Made by a program: the position numbers and the translations under genes. Below are positions 51,528 to 60,606 of a stretch of 64,000 bases of DNA, in pieces. The notes beneath the pieces are model-generated. The model worked only from the letters and a program-made list of their open reading frames with translations. It ran no database searches and had not been told where the DNA came from. Each line of letters starts with the position of its first letter. Positions within the stretch are counted from its first letter, which is position 1. Source of the DNA: Marinospirillum insulare DSM 21763 (lineage in GTDB: Bacteria; Pseudomonadota; Gammaproteobacteria; Pseudomonadales; Halomonadaceae); assembly GCF_000686905.1 (NCBI RefSeq), contig NZ_JMLW01000005.1, positions 62,001 through 126,000 on the forward strand, in the 5' to 3' direction.

Positions 51528-52499
51528 ATGACCACTACCGATTACCTTGCTTCAGCCCGTCGTACACTCAACTTAGAAATAGAAGCCCTACAAGAAGTTT
51601 TATTCAATTTAGATCAAAACTTTATTGCAGCCTGCGAACTTATCTTAGCCTGCAAAGGGCGCATTATTGTTAGCGGCATGGGTAAATCAGGCCATATCGG
51701 TCATAAAATTGCCGCCACCCTCGCCAGCACAGGAACACCCGCATTTTTTATGCATCCAGGCGAAGCTAGCCATGGTGACTTAGGTATGGTTACCCGCAGT
51801 GATCTGGTTTTAGCCTTATCTAACTCAGGCGAAACCCATGAAGTCACCTCTTTACTACCACTCTTAAAACGCTTAGGCATCCCCATTATTGGACTAACCG
51901 GAGCGCCGCATTCTACCCTAGCACAAGAAGCTAATATACACCTTAACGCCTCTATCAGCCGAGAAGCCTGCCCACTTAACCTTGCACCCACTTCAAGTAC
52001 AACAGCAGCGCTTGTACTAGGTGACGCCCTAGCAATAGCACTACTAGAAGCTAGAGGGTTTGGGCCAGATGACTTTGCTCTTTCCCACCCGGGCGGCAGC
52101 TTAGGTCGTAAACTCCTTTTACGTGTAAGCGATATTATGCATACAGAGGAAGCGCTACCTAAAATATTAGTGACCGCCAGCCTAAGAGAAGCCCTGCTAG
52201 AAATGACCCAAAAGGGTTTAGGTTTTACCTGCGTAGTCGACGAACAGCAAAATCTGCTAGGTGTTTATACAGATGGCGACTTACGCCGCACCCTAGATAA
52301 AAACTTGGATTTGCGTGATATACAAGTGGCCGACGTTATGACAAAAAGTAGCAAATCTATTCAGGCAGACTTACTAGCTGCTGAAGCCGTTTTATTAATG
52401 GAGGAAAACAAAATTAGCGCCCTACCTGTTATGGACAAAAACCAACGCCTGGTTGGTGCTTTAAACATGCATGACTTACTTAAAGCTGGGGTGATTTAA
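51528..52499 (+). CDS. kdsD: D-arabinose 5-phosphate isomerase
   Basis: Starts Kdo synthesis by interconverting ribulose-5-phosphate and arabinose-5-phosphate. The protein has 323 residues. An N-terminal SIS domain contains GMGKSGHIGHKIAATLASTG, FFMHPGEASHGDLGM and ALSNSGETHEV. Two CBS domains fill the C-terminal half (VSDIMHTEEALPKI and VADVMTKSSKSI). ATG 51528 is preferred over an upstream TTG. kdsC follows 74 nt later, then the lpt genes, a conserved LPS block. Confidence 0.95.
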   Translation: MTTTDYLASARRTLNLEIEALQEVLFNLDQNFIAACELILACKGRIIVSGMGKSGHIGHKIAATLASTGTPAFFMHPGEASHGDLGMVTRSDLVLALSNSGETHEVTSLLPLLKRLGIPIIGLTGAPHSTLAQEANIHLNASISREACPLNLAPTSSTTAALVLGDALAIALLEARGFGPDDFALSHPGGSLGRKLLLRVSDIMHTEEALPKILVTASLREALLEMTQKGLGFTCVVDEQQNLLGVYTDGDLRRTLDKNLDLRDIQVADVMTKSSKSIQADLLAAEAVLLMEENKISALPVMDKNQRLVGALNMHDLLKAGVI

Positions 52500-52573
52500 T
52501 TTTGAACTTATCTGCTATAGTAACCGCCCAAGTCATAAGCAGTTATTTTTATACCCCTTGTAAATGAGCCACC

Positions 52574-53125
52574 ATGGATATCACAGAGAATTTATTAGAC
52601 AAACTTCGCCCCATTCGCTTAATGGTTTTAGATGTAGACGGTGTACTCACCGATGGCAGCTTATTTTTTCATGCCAATGGCGGACAAGAAAGCAAAGCAT
52701 TTAACACCCAAGATGGCCAAGGCATTAAGCTACTTCAAGCCAGTGGTGTAAAAATGGCCATAATAACTGGACGGGTATCCAAAGTTGTTAGCCTACGCGC
52801 AGAAGCTTTAAGCATAGAGCACACTCTTCTAGGGCGCGAAGACAAAATTACCGCCTTAAGTGAAATAGTTAACGAGCTTAACTTAGACTGGTCTCAAGTC
52901 GGTTACTGTGGTGACGACCTACCCGACCTAGCTGCCATCCGTAAAGCTGGCTTTGGCGCCAGCGTTGCCAATGCTCCCAGCTATATTCAACAATACAGTG
53001 ATTACACCACTCAGCGTGAAGGTGGCAAGGGTGCAGTGAGAGAAATCACTGATTTAATAATGCAGGCTCAAGGAACTTGGCAAGCCTGTATAGATCACTA
53101 CCTCTACAATCTGCGCGCTCATTAA
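52574..53125 (+). CDS. kdsC: 3-deoxy-D-manno-octulosonate-8-phosphatase
   Basis: HAD-superfamily phosphatase that removes the phosphate from Kdo-8-phosphate. The protein has 183 residues. Motif I is VLDVDGVLTDGSLFF, motif II IITGR, and the late motif is YCGDDLPDLAAIRKAG. The KGAVREITDLIM tail closes the substrate pocket in tetramers of the family. It lies just before lptC. Confidence 0.96.
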   Translation: MDITENLLDKLRPIRLMVLDVDGVLTDGSLFFHANGGQESKAFNTQDGQGIKLLQASGVKMAIITGRVSKVVSLRAEALSIEHTLLGREDKITALSEIVNELNLDWSQVGYCGDDLPDLAAIRKAGFGASVANAPSYIQQYSDYTTQREGGKGAVREITDLIMQAQGTWQACIDHYLYNLRAH

Positions 53126-53132
53126 CTAGCCC

Positions 53133-53729
53133 ATGCGTAGTTTTCCATCACTAGGAAAAATAGGTGCTTTACTGGCACTTATTGCACTAGGTATTTTAGT
53201 GGTCGGCATTCAAGACTTAAGCCTAAAGCCACCCAGAGCCAGCTTACCTCAGCAGCATGGCGAGCCAGACTATTACATTGAAAACGCACGCCTAACCCGT
53301 TTTGATGCTGAAGGTAAACGTTTGCAAATTCTTAACTCTGTTGAAGCGACCCACTACCCTGAAAAAGACCTAACTCAGTTCGACAGCCCGCTTATGTATC
53401 ATTACAGCGAAGATGGGCAAGTATGGCGTGTGGTTGCAGAGCGGGCTGAAAACCTAAATAAAAATGATATTTACCTTGAAGACAAGGTCATTATCACGCC
53501 ACTCAACCCAGATTCAGCCTACCTACCCGAGTTTTTTACAGACCGCTTATGGGTAGACAATCAAACCAACTTTGCTCACACAGAAGATCCTGTTAGCTTT
53601 ATAAGCCCTAGTGGAAAAACTACCGGAAAAGGGTTTCAGCTCAACCTAGACACAGGGCTAGCAGAAATTCTTCAAAAAACCCAAGGCAGCTACCTACCTG
53701 CACCAGCCAACCAAGGTACTGAACTATGA
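53133..53729 (+). CDS. lptC: LPS export protein LptC
   Basis: Bitopic inner-membrane component of the Lpt bridge. The protein has 198 residues. One N-terminal membrane helix (GALLALIALGILVVGI) and a periplasmic jellyroll domain are visible, with YYIENARLTRFDAEGKRLQIL, DSPLMYHYSEDGQVW and GFQLNLDTGLAEIL. It starts 7 nt after kdsC and overlaps lptA by 4 nt. Confidence 0.92.
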   Translation: MRSFPSLGKIGALLALIALGILVVGIQDLSLKPPRASLPQQHGEPDYYIENARLTRFDAEGKRLQILNSVEATHYPEKDLTQFDSPLMYHYSEDGQVWRVVAERAENLNKNDIYLEDKVIITPLNPDSAYLPEFFTDRLWVDNQTNFAHTEDPVSFISPSGKTTGKGFQLNLDTGLAEILQKTQGSYLPAPANQGTEL

Positions 53730-54262
53730 CCACAACAGCTTATCGGCCTAATAAGCTAAGCACTTTTATATTGTTCACCCTAGTCTTTATTGTGACAGAA
53801 GCTAAAGCGCTACCCGAAGATAGAGAGCTGCCCCTGCAAGTTAAAGCACAAAGCATGCAATGGAATAACCAACAGCAACAAGCCACCTACCAAGGTGACG
53901 TTGAAGTGCATCAAGGTGAGCTCGTTATAGAAGCAGCGAATTTAAAAATACTACGCACGACCACTGGCGAATTAAAACAGGCAGTGGCAAATACACCTAA
54001 AGGCCAAGCCTATATGCGTGACCTGCCAGACCCAATAAAACCCGAAGTAGAAGCTTGGGGAGAAGTGATTGATTACCTACCTTCTCAAGACCTAGTTATT
54101 TTAACTGGTCAAGCACGGCTTATTCAGGGCACAGACAGCTTTACTGGTCATAAGTTAGTTTACAATCTAGTAACCCAAGACATTCAAGCCGAACAAAAAT
54201 CTTCTAGTGACACAAGAGTTGAAGTTATTCTAACGCCCGCTCCTAAAGGAGCAGAAAAATGA
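53726..54262 (+). CDS. lptA: LPS transport periplasmic protein LptA
   Basis: Forms the periplasmic bridge for LPS. The protein has 178 residues. A signal peptide ([18 protein letters not shown]) is followed by an OstA-like jellyroll with [37 protein letters not shown] and the [19 protein letters not shown] repeat strands. It overlaps lptC and lptB by 4 nt each. Confidence 0.93.
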   Translation: MTTTAYRPNKLSTFILFTLVFIVTEAKALPEDRELPLQVKAQSMQWNNQQQQATYQGDVEVHQGELVIEAANLKILRTTTGELKQAVANTPKGQAYMRDLPDPIKPEVEAWGEVIDYLPSQDLVILTGQARLIQGTDSFTGHKLVYNLVTQDIQAEQKSSSDTRVEVILTPAPKGAEK

Positions 54263-54987
54263 CAAAATGCTTACAAGCCAATAACTTGCAAAAAAGTTAT
54301 AAAGGCCGCAAGGTAGTTAAGGATATTAGCCTAACCATCAACCAAGGTGAGATAGTTGGCTTACTTGGCCCCAATGGAGCAGGCAAAACCACTTCTTTTT
54401 ATATGGTTGTTGGGTTAGTTAGATCTGATGCAGGCAGTGTATTTTTAGATGGTAAAGATATTACCCAACTACCCATGCACGGTAGAGCTAGAGCTGGGCT
54501 AGGTTACTTACCACAAGAAGCTTCGGTTTTTCGTAAACTAAGTGTAGAAAATAACCTTATGGCTATTTTAGAACTACGCAAAGAACTCAGTAAAACTCAA
54601 CGAACAGCACTGCTTGAAGAATTACTAAATGAGTTTTCAATAACACATATACGCAAAAGCAAAGGAATGAGTCTTTCAGGTGGTGAAAGGCGCAGAGTAG
54701 AAATAGCTCGGGCACTCGCTACAGAACCTGATTTTATTTTATTAGATGAACCCTTTGCAGGTGTAGACCCTATTTCAGTTGCAGAAATTATGGGAATCAT
54801 ACGTCAGTTACAGAAAAGGAATATCGGCGTATTAATTACCGACCACAATGTTCGTGAAACCTTAGAAATTTGCGAAAGAGCTTACATTGTTAGCGATGGT
54901 GCAATCATTGCTCAGGGTAATGCAGAGCAAATTTTAGCTAATGCAGACGTTAGAAGGGTTTACCTCGGTGAACAATTTAAGATATAA
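54259..54987 (+). CDS. lptB: LPS export ABC transporter ATPase LptB
   Basis: Cytoplasmic ATPase of LptB2FGC, 242 residues. Walker A is [14 protein letters not shown], the Q loop [17 protein letters not shown], the signature [15 protein letters not shown], Walker [14 protein letters not shown] and the switch [13 protein letters not shown]. It is translationally coupled to lptA and followed by rpoN, the conserved lptB-rpoN order. Confidence 0.97.
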   Translation: MTKCLQANNLQKSYKGRKVVKDISLTINQGEIVGLLGPNGAGKTTSFYMVVGLVRSDAGSVFLDGKDITQLPMHGRARAGLGYLPQEASVFRKLSVENNLMAILELRKELSKTQRTALLEELLNEFSITHIRKSKGMSLSGGERRRVEIARALATEPDFILLDEPFAGVDPISVAEIMGIIRQLQKRNIGVLITDHNVRETLEICERAYIVSDGAIIAQGNAEQILANADVRRVYLGEQFKI

Positions 54988-55033
54988 CCTCTCCTAAATA
55001 CTGGCATAAAAATTGCTACCTTAGATCGCATCA

Positions 55034-56551
55034 ATGGGCTTAACTCTTATGTCTATGAAACCCAGCCTTGGGCTGAACGTCTCACAGAATCTAGTAATAA
55101 CACCACAGTTACAGCAGGCTATTTACTTGCTGCAACTTTCCACGCTTGATTTACAACAAGAAATTCAACAAGCCCTAGAAGCCAACCCATTACTAGAACT
55201 AGAAGAACACCAAGAAGAGCTGCAGGTCGCTACAGACCCCTTTGATACAGCCACACGTGAAGCTAAAAAAGCAGAAGAGCAGCAAGAAGCAACACCCACA
55301 GAAATGAACCAGTGGGAAGAAAAAAACCTACCCGATGAGCTAGCCGTAGATACCAAATGGGACGATGTTTATAGCCATGACTACAGCCCCAGTTCTGGCG
55401 GTGGTGCAAGCCCAGAAGATTACGAAGACTATGCCCGAGACACTGCAGCCACAACCCTGGCAGACCATCTACTCTGGCAACTTAACCTAAATATACACAA
55501 CTCAACCGATCATTTAATTGGTGAAACCTTAATAGATAGCATTAATACCGAAGGCTATCTACGTGATGATTTAGACTCCATAACAGAGGGTCTACAAAAG
55601 CAAAATAGCCAACTGGCCGAACTCACTACAGCAGAAGTACATTCCGTACTCAAGTTAATTCAACGCTTTGATCCACCAGGCATAGGCGCTAGGGATTTAA
55701 AAGAATGCCTTGCTTTACAGCTAGAACAACTAGCAGCTGACACGCCTTACCTTAACCAAGCTATTAAATTAGTAGACCAATACTTAGAAGTTCTAGCAGC
55801 AAAAGACTACCGCTTTTTAATGCGCCGCCTAAAATTAAGCGATGAAGATGAACTTCATGAAGTGATAAGCCTAATACAACAACTTAACCCGCGGCCGGGT
55901 AACAGCATAGAAAGCGAAACTTCTAGCTACATTATTCCCGACCTACTGCTTAGTCGTACCACCAGTGGCTGGCAAGTAGAGCTTAACCCAGACAGCCAAC
56001 CTAAATTACGTGTACAAGCCAATTACACAGACTTAATAAATAGAGCTGACTCTACAGCAACCAAAGACTACCTTAAAGGCCACCACCGCGATGCTCAATG
56101 GCTAATTAAAAGCCTGCAAAGCCGTAGTGAAACCCTGCTTAAAGTAGGTAGCAAAATTGTTGAACGCCAACAAGAGTTTTTAGAAAAAGGGGATGAGTTT
56201 ATGGTGCCTATGGTATTAGCAGACATTGCTGACGCTATAGAAATGCATGAATCCACTGTGTCACGCGCAACCACTCAAAAGTATATGCACACCCCACGCG
56301 GTATCTATGAATTAAAATACTTTTTCTCTAGCCATGTTTCTACCAGTGAAGGGGGCGAAGCCTCCTCAACAGCCATACGCGCCATGCTAAAAAAGCTCAT
56401 AGCAGATGAACCACCAAGAAAACCACTTTCTGACAACAAGCTAGCCAACCTATTAGCAGACAATGGCATACAAATAGCTAGGCGTACTGTTGCCAAATAC
56501 CGTGAAGCAATGAACATTCCGCCTTCCAGTGAAAGAAAGCGCCTTCGCTAA
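55034..56551 (+). CDS. rpoN: RNA polymerase sigma-54 factor
   Basis: Alternative sigma factor for enhancer-dependent promoters, 505 residues. The N-terminal region I with VITPQLQQAIYLLQLSTLDLQ binds activator and polymerase. An acidic region II follows, then the core-binding domain. The helix-turn-helix EMHESTVSRATTQKYMHTPRG and the RpoN box ARRTVAKYREAMNIPPS recognise the promoter. Homologs usually begin MKPSL, which suggests the ATG at 55055 as an alternative start; none has a strong ribosome-binding site. Confidence 0.96.
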   Translation: MGLTLMSMKPSLGLNVSQNLVITPQLQQAIYLLQLSTLDLQQEIQQALEANPLLELEEHQEELQVATDPFDTATREAKKAEEQQEATPTEMNQWEEKNLPDELAVDTKWDDVYSHDYSPSSGGGASPEDYEDYARDTAATTLADHLLWQLNLNIHNSTDHLIGETLIDSINTEGYLRDDLDSITEGLQKQNSQLAELTTAEVHSVLKLIQRFDPPGIGARDLKECLALQLEQLAADTPYLNQAIKLVDQYLEVLAAKDYRFLMRRLKLSDEDELHEVISLIQQLNPRPGNSIESETSSYIIPDLLLSRTTSGWQVELNPDSQPKLRVQANYTDLINRADSTATKDYLKGHHRDAQWLIKSLQSRSETLLKVGSKIVERQQEFLEKGDEFMVPMVLADIADAIEMHESTVSRATTQKYMHTPRGIYELKYFFSSHVSTSEGGEASSTAIRAMLKKLIADEPPRKPLSDNKLANLLADNGIQIARRTVAKYREAMNIPPSSERKRLR

Positions 56552-56598
56552 CCACCTTTCAACCAGCAAAATAAGTCAAGTGTTATTTTGTTGCATTC

Positions 56599-56622
56599 AG
56601 CCCTTATCAGGGCTTTGTTTTA
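56599..56622 (+). terminator. Terminator after rpoN
   Basis: AGCCCT and AGGGCT form a 6-bp stem with a TATC loop, followed by TTGTTTTAT. It lies about 50 nt after the rpoN stop and before hpf. Confidence 0.75.
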
Positions 56623-56635
56623 TGATAAAAACCGT

Positions 56636-56641
56636 TACAAT
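56636..56641 (+). promoter_or_regulatory. Candidate -10 box for hpf
   Basis: TACAAT lies just downstream of the rpoN terminator and 35 nt before the hpf ATG. The -35 region (TTTGTT, 16 nt upstream) is poor, so this is a weak prediction. Confidence 0.33.
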
Positions 56642-56675
56642 GAAAGAGCAATAACTCAATTCTAAGGAGTGCTAC

Positions 56676-56981
56676 ATGCAAATTAATATTACTGGTCACC
56701 ACGTTGAACTAACACCCGCATTGCGTGAGTTTGTAGAAAACAAGTTCGCTAAATTAGAACGTTTCTTTGATCAAATTATCAGCATTCAAGTTACTCTAAC
56801 CATTGACAAGTTACGTCAAATTGCTGAGTCAGACATAAAAATTGCAGGTGGTGATGTTCACGCCTCATCAGAAAGCGAAGACATGTATGCCTCTATAGAC
56901 CAACTAATGGACAAGTTAGAGCGCCAACTGATTAAACACAAAGAAAAAACCCAAGCTCGCCAGCAAGGCGCAACTCACTGA
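56676..56981 (+). CDS. hpf: Ribosome hibernation promoting factor, short form
   Basis: A 101-residue protein of the short HPF/YfiA type. It begins MQINITGHHVELTPALREFV and shows the basic second half IDQLMDKLERQLIKHKEK. It binds inactive ribosomes and promotes 100S dimers. AAGGAG lies 7 nt before the ATG. It sits between rpoN and ptsN as in Pseudomonas and E. coli. Confidence 0.95.
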   Translation: MQINITGHHVELTPALREFVENKFAKLERFFDQIISIQVTLTIDKLRQIAESDIKIAGGDVHASSESEDMYASIDQLMDKLERQLIKHKEKTQARQQGATH

Positions 56982-57000
56982 ACGGTTCCACCTGTCCAAC

Positions 57001-57459
57001 ATGCAGATTAACGAAATACTGACCCTAGAGCGCACCTTATTTGGTGTGCCTGGGGGCAGCAAAAAACGTGTACTTGAGTACTTCAGTAAATTTATATCCC
57101 AACAAAATCCTCAGCTAGATGCTGAGGAAATTTTTTCTAGGCTCATTGCCAGAGAACGCTTGGGTAGTACAGGCATAGGTGATGGCGTAGCACTACCCCA
57201 TTGCCGCAGTAGCCAGTGCACAGAAGCTGTCGGTACCTTTATACGCCTCAGAGATAAAATTGACTTTGATGCAATTGATGGACAACCCGTAGATCTAATT
57301 TTCTTACTTCTAGTGCCCGAAGAAGCGAATGAAGCCCATCTACAAACCCTAGCCTTACTTGCCGAACGCTTTTCAAATGAAGAGTTACGCAAAGAGCTAC
57401 GTAAAACTGACCAGCCTGAGCAGCTGTATCAACTCATTAGCTCACCAACCAATGCTTAA
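57001..57459 (+). CDS. ptsN: PTS-Ntr EIIA component
   Basis: Regulatory phosphocarrier (EIIA-Ntr) that reports nitrogen and potassium status rather than carrying sugar. The protein has 152 residues. The phosphorylated histidine is in GVALPHCRSSQCTEAVG. DLIFLLLVPEEANEAHLQTLALLAERF is the usual EIIA core. It follows hpf by 19 nt and precedes rapZ and ptsO, all probably one transcript. Confidence 0.95.
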   Translation: MQINEILTLERTLFGVPGGSKKRVLEYFSKFISQQNPQLDAEEIFSRLIARERLGSTGIGDGVALPHCRSSQCTEAVGTFIRLRDKIDFDAIDGQPVDLIFLLLVPEEANEAHLQTLALLAERFSNEELRKELRKTDQPEQLYQLISSPTNA

Positions 57460-57480
57460 CCAGCAAGCAAAGAGGCCTGT

Positions 57481-58353
57481 ATGCAACTTGTCATAATTAG
57501 TGGACGTTCAGGATCAGGTAAAAGTGCAGCACTTCACGCACTCGAAGACCTTGGTTACTATGCTATAGACAACCTACCAGCAGGTTTACTGACTCCACTA
57601 GCCCAACAAGCAGCCGTACAAAATAACCTAAGTCGGGTTGCAGTAAGCATAGATGCACGCAACCTCTCGCAAGATTTAAATCACTTCCCCAATATCATGC
57701 AAGAGCTCACTGCTGACGGCGTAGATGTTCTAGTGGTTTATCTCAACGCCAGCGCCAAAACACTGATGGAGCGCTTCTCTGCTACACGTCGCCGCCACCC
57801 TCTAACCCGAGATGGCAAACTCTCTCTAAGCGAAGCCATAGAGCAAGAGGAACAACTCCTCATCCCTTTAGCTAGTTCAGCTGGGATAAACCTCGATACA
57901 ACAAGGCTTTCGACACATGAGCTGCGTAATACCATAGCAGAGCGAGTTGCACGCAAACCTCAACAGTCGCCTACCTTACTGTTTCAATCTTTTGGTTTTA
58001 AAAATGGTGTACCCCTAGACGCTGACTTAATTTATGATTTGCGCTGCTTACCCAACCCCTTTTGGGATACTTCTTTAAGAGATAAATCAGGTCAAGATCA
58101 AGAAGTTATCGACTTTCTTGCTGCTCAACCCCTACCTCAAAAAATGTTCACTGATATCAGTCATTTTTTAGAAAGCTGGCTACCCAACTATAAAGAAAGT
58201 AATCGCAGCTACATTACAGTTGCACTAGGCTGCACCGGCGGACAACATCGCTCAGTTTACCTTGCAGAGCGACTAGGCAAGCATTTTGAAGAGCAACAAC
58301 CCGATGTACAAATTCGCCACAGAGATTTAAGCCCATCGCCCCTAACTAGCTAG
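57481..58353 (+). CDS. rapZ: RNase adapter RapZ
   Basis: A P-loop protein of 290 residues. Walker A is GRSGSGKSAALHALEDLG, and YYAIDNLPAGLL follows. The C-terminal domain contains VPLDADLIYDLRCLPNPFW and the GCTGGQHRSVYLAERL loop. In E. coli RapZ directs RNase E to the small RNA GlmZ and so controls glmS; whether GlmZ exists here is unknown. It lies between ptsN and ptsO. Confidence 0.95.
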   Translation: MQLVIISGRSGSGKSAALHALEDLGYYAIDNLPAGLLTPLAQQAAVQNNLSRVAVSIDARNLSQDLNHFPNIMQELTADGVDVLVVYLNASAKTLMERFSATRRRHPLTRDGKLSLSEAIEQEEQLLIPLASSAGINLDTTRLSTHELRNTIAERVARKPQQSPTLLFQSFGFKNGVPLDADLIYDLRCLPNPFWDTSLRDKSGQDQEVIDFLAAQPLPQKMFTDISHFLESWLPNYKESNRSYITVALGCTGGQHRSVYLAERLGKHFEEQQPDVQIRHRDLSPSPLTS

Positions 58354-58373
58354 CTTGATGGAATACCAACCCC

Positions 58374-58643
58374 ATGCAAGAAAAAAAAGTTACCTTAATA
58401 AATAAGCGTGGCCTTCATGCAAGAGCAGCAACACGCTTGGTGCAAACCAGCCAGCAATACCTAGCCAAAACAGAAGTATGTTTGAATGAGCGCATAGCCA
58501 ACGCCCGCAATATTATGCAATTACTCATGCTAGCAGCACCTTGCGGTACAGAATTATTACTGCGTGCTGAAGGTGAAGATGAACAGCAAGCCATAGCTGC
58601 ACTAGAAGCTTTGGTACTTAACCGCTTTGATGAAGAAGACTAA
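58374..58643 (+). CDS. ptsO: HPr-like phosphocarrier NPr
   Basis: An 89-residue HPr-fold protein. The phosphorylatable histidine is in KRGLHARAATRLVQ, and the serine region of HPr is replaced by NARNIMQLLML, as in NPr. It passes phosphate to EIIA-Ntr (PtsN) in the nitrogen PTS. The end is acidic (RFDEED). It starts 20 nt after rapZ; the enzyme I-Ntr gene ptsP is not in the window. Confidence 0.93.
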   Translation: MQEKKVTLINKRGLHARAATRLVQTSQQYLAKTEVCLNERIANARNIMQLLMLAAPCGTELLLRAEGEDEQQAIAALEALVLNRFDEED

Positions 58644-58647
58644 AGCC

Positions 58648-59157
58648 ATGTACGACTACGATGCAAAAGATGAGCAGGATTTACCACCCAGCAAAAGCGA
58701 ACTTAAGCGCCAAATGCAAGCCTTGCAAGAGCTAGGCAAAAAATTATTAGACCTAACCGCTACCCAGTTAACCACGCTTAACCTAGATGAAGAGCTCCTC
58801 GATGCCTTAGAAGAGCATAAACGCATTAAGTCGCATGAAGCTAAGCGACGCCATTTACAGCGCATAGGCAAGCTAATGCGCAGCCGTGACAGCCAAAAAA
58901 TTCAAGCTGCCATGGATATTTATGACTCTAGCTCAAGCGCCCACGCCCAACACTTTCAAAACTTAGAGTATTGGCGAGATAGATTAATAGCAGAAGATTC
59001 AGCCTTAGCTGAATTTGTAGAGCTTTGGCCTGAGTGTGAAGTACAGCTAGTACGCCAGCTTATTCGTAATACACGTAAAGAAGCAGCGGCAGATAAACCA
59101 CCCGCCAGCTCACGCAAACTCTTTCGCTACATGAGAAAGCTCGCAGATCCTAGTTAA
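58648..59157 (+). CDS. darP: Ribosome biogenesis protein DarP (YjgA family)
   Basis: A 169-residue, highly charged helical protein of the YjgA/DUF615 family, which takes part in late 50S assembly in E. coli. PPSKSELKRQMQALQELGKKL starts the conserved domain, and VELWPECEVQLVRQLIRNTRKE and the SSRKLFRYMRKL end are typical. I chose ATG 58648, 4 nt after the ptsO stop; an ATG at 58630 overlaps ptsO. Confidence 0.9.
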   Translation: MYDYDAKDEQDLPPSKSELKRQMQALQELGKKLLDLTATQLTTLNLDEELLDALEEHKRIKSHEAKRRHLQRIGKLMRSRDSQKIQAAMDIYDSSSSAHAQHFQNLEYWRDRLIAEDSALAEFVELWPECEVQLVRQLIRNTRKEAAADKPPASSRKLFRYMRKLADPS

Positions 59158-59233
59158 CACTCTCTCCCTCACTAACTTAAAAAGCGTGGAACAAACATGG
59201 ATACATCAGTTGCTGCTGGATCATGGATATAAA

Positions 59234-59704
59234 ATGAAAAAAATAACCCTTGCTGCAGCAGTAATCTTTACACTACTTGTTACAGGTTGTGCTTCAGTGC
59301 CAATGGCTTCACCAGAAGAATCAGCCCAAGCAAAAGAATTTAATCCACCCCCAGAAGGTGCTTCAGGTATTTATGTTTTTCGTAAAGACTCCCCAGTAGG
59401 TGCGGCTCTCAAGAAACATATATGGATTAATGATGAGTGCCTTGGGCCAACTGCAAAAGGAGTTTTCTTTTATCATGAAGTTAAGGTAGATAAAGAAATT
59501 AAGATATCAACAGAATCTGAGTTCTCACCAAACCATTTAACTATAAATGCTGAAGCTGGAAAAAACTATTACTTAGAGCAATATATTAAAATTGGTGTAT
59601 TTGTTGGTGGTGCAAACTTAAAAAAACACACAACTGAGAATGGCATTAAAGAAGTCTCAGAATTAAATCTTGCCAAGAAAGCTATATGTAAGCCATTAGA
59701 TTAA
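59234..59704 (+). CDS. DUF2846-like lipoprotein
   Basis: A predicted lipoprotein of 156 residues. The signal MKKITLAAAVIFTLLVTGC ends in a lipobox, so cysteine 19 would be lipidated. The mature part begins with a proline/glutamate-rich segment and then GASGIYVFRKDSPVGAALKKHIWIND, GVFFYHEVKVDKEIKIST and EAGKNYYLEQY, a pattern typical of the DUF2846 family of unknown function. ATG 59234 is chosen because the signal peptide begins there. The G+C content is low: 59521-59580 is 33% by hand count. A beta-barrel gene follows 30 nt later in the same direction. Confidence 0.78.
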   Translation: MKKITLAAAVIFTLLVTGCASVPMASPEESAQAKEFNPPPEGASGIYVFRKDSPVGAALKKHIWINDECLGPTAKGVFFYHEVKVDKEIKISTESEFSPNHLTINAEAGKNYYLEQYIKIGVFVGGANLKKHTTENGIKEVSELNLAKKAICKPLD

Positions 59705-59734
59705 TGGCCTCACCTTAAAACAGAAGAAAACATC

Positions 59735-60346
59735 ATGTTAAAAAAATTAATATCACCTTTTATTATAGCTTTAATTATTTTACCAGTGACTGGCCATGCA
59801 GACCTACTAGTAGGTATAAATGTTGGAAAGAGCCTATCAGCTGAAATGGAGCTTGATGGAAGCCGCTCTAGTATGCTTACTGCTGACACTGACAACACTA
59901 GCTTTTCTGCTTACATAGGTAGCAAAAGCCATAAAAACAATAGAATATCAATTGGTTTTGAAAGCATTTCCATAGATTTAAAGGACTATAGTGATAAACC
60001 AACTGCTACTGGTGTTCGTTTTGATGTAGATTTTGTTTATACAGAACAAAAAGTAAAACCGTATTGGGGAATAGGTTTTGGAGTGTATTCTCTAAAAGAT
60101 TCTCCTGTACTTGTTGGTACAACAGGAGAAGGTGACAGTCAAAAAGGGTTTTCATTTCAAGCTAAGGCAGGCACAAAAATTGAGTTAGTAAAAAAAATAG
60201 AGTTTGACTTATCATTACAGTATCAAACATTTGTTTGGCAAGATGTTGAAATCACGACTCCTGGTGGTATCATTCCAAGAAAAGAAACCTACTCATTAAG
60301 CAATGATCAATTGACCATTGGTGCAGGTATTGCTTTTATTTTCTAA
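59735..60346 (+). CDS. Small outer-membrane beta-barrel protein
   Basis: A 203-residue exported protein not recognised by name. A signal peptide (MLKKLISPFIIALIILPVTGHA) precedes alternating polar/hydrophobic strands rich in glycine and aromatics, for example SISIGFESISIDL-like and KPYWGIGFGVYSLKDS. The protein ends in phenylalanine (GAGIAFIF), as required for BAM recognition. An eight-stranded OmpA-like barrel is plausible. The G+C content is very low: 59941-60000 is 28% by hand count, against 47% for 15181-15240 in ftsZ. It is probably co-transcribed with the upstream lipoprotein gene. The function is unknown. Confidence 0.75.
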   Translation: MLKKLISPFIIALIILPVTGHADLLVGINVGKSLSAEMELDGSRSSMLTADTDNTSFSAYIGSKSHKNNRISIGFESISIDLKDYSDKPTATGVRFDVDFVYTEQKVKPYWGIGFGVYSLKDSPVLVGTTGEGDSQKGFSFQAKAGTKIELVKKIEFDLSLQYQTFVWQDVEITTPGGIIPRKETYSLSNDQLTIGAGIAFIF

Positions 60347-60454
60347 AATTCAGTCTAAGTATACTTAGTTAAAACATGCAGCTTGCTATAGATACATGGC
60401 AGCTGCTCTTCATATCCATACCCAGTAAACAGCTAAATTAAAACTCCTACATAG

Positions 60455-60598
60455 TGTTTTAGCTATGTTAAAGATATTTTTCTACACCCTCGGGCCCTTA
60501 AATACGAAGAAAAGAACTACTTAAATGCAGTAGCTGAGTGCCTATACGAAGTGGGGGAAGTTCAATTTGACTTAGTGGTGTTACACAACGCAGGCTAG
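60455..60598 (+). pseudogene. Possible remnant of a short-chain dehydrogenase
   Basis: A 47-codon open stretch without a start codon ends ...AECLYEVGEVQFDLVVLHNAG and a stop. FDLVVLHNAG resembles the strand-turn NNAG motif of short-chain dehydrogenases, and the preceding helix (NYLNAVAECLYEV) fits the residues normally found before it. The frame stops right after the motif, so the catalytic YxxxK half is missing, as is the N-terminal TGxxxGxG. The match is short and made by eye, so confidence is low. Confidence 0.4.
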
Positions 60599-60606
60599 TA
60601 CTCAAA

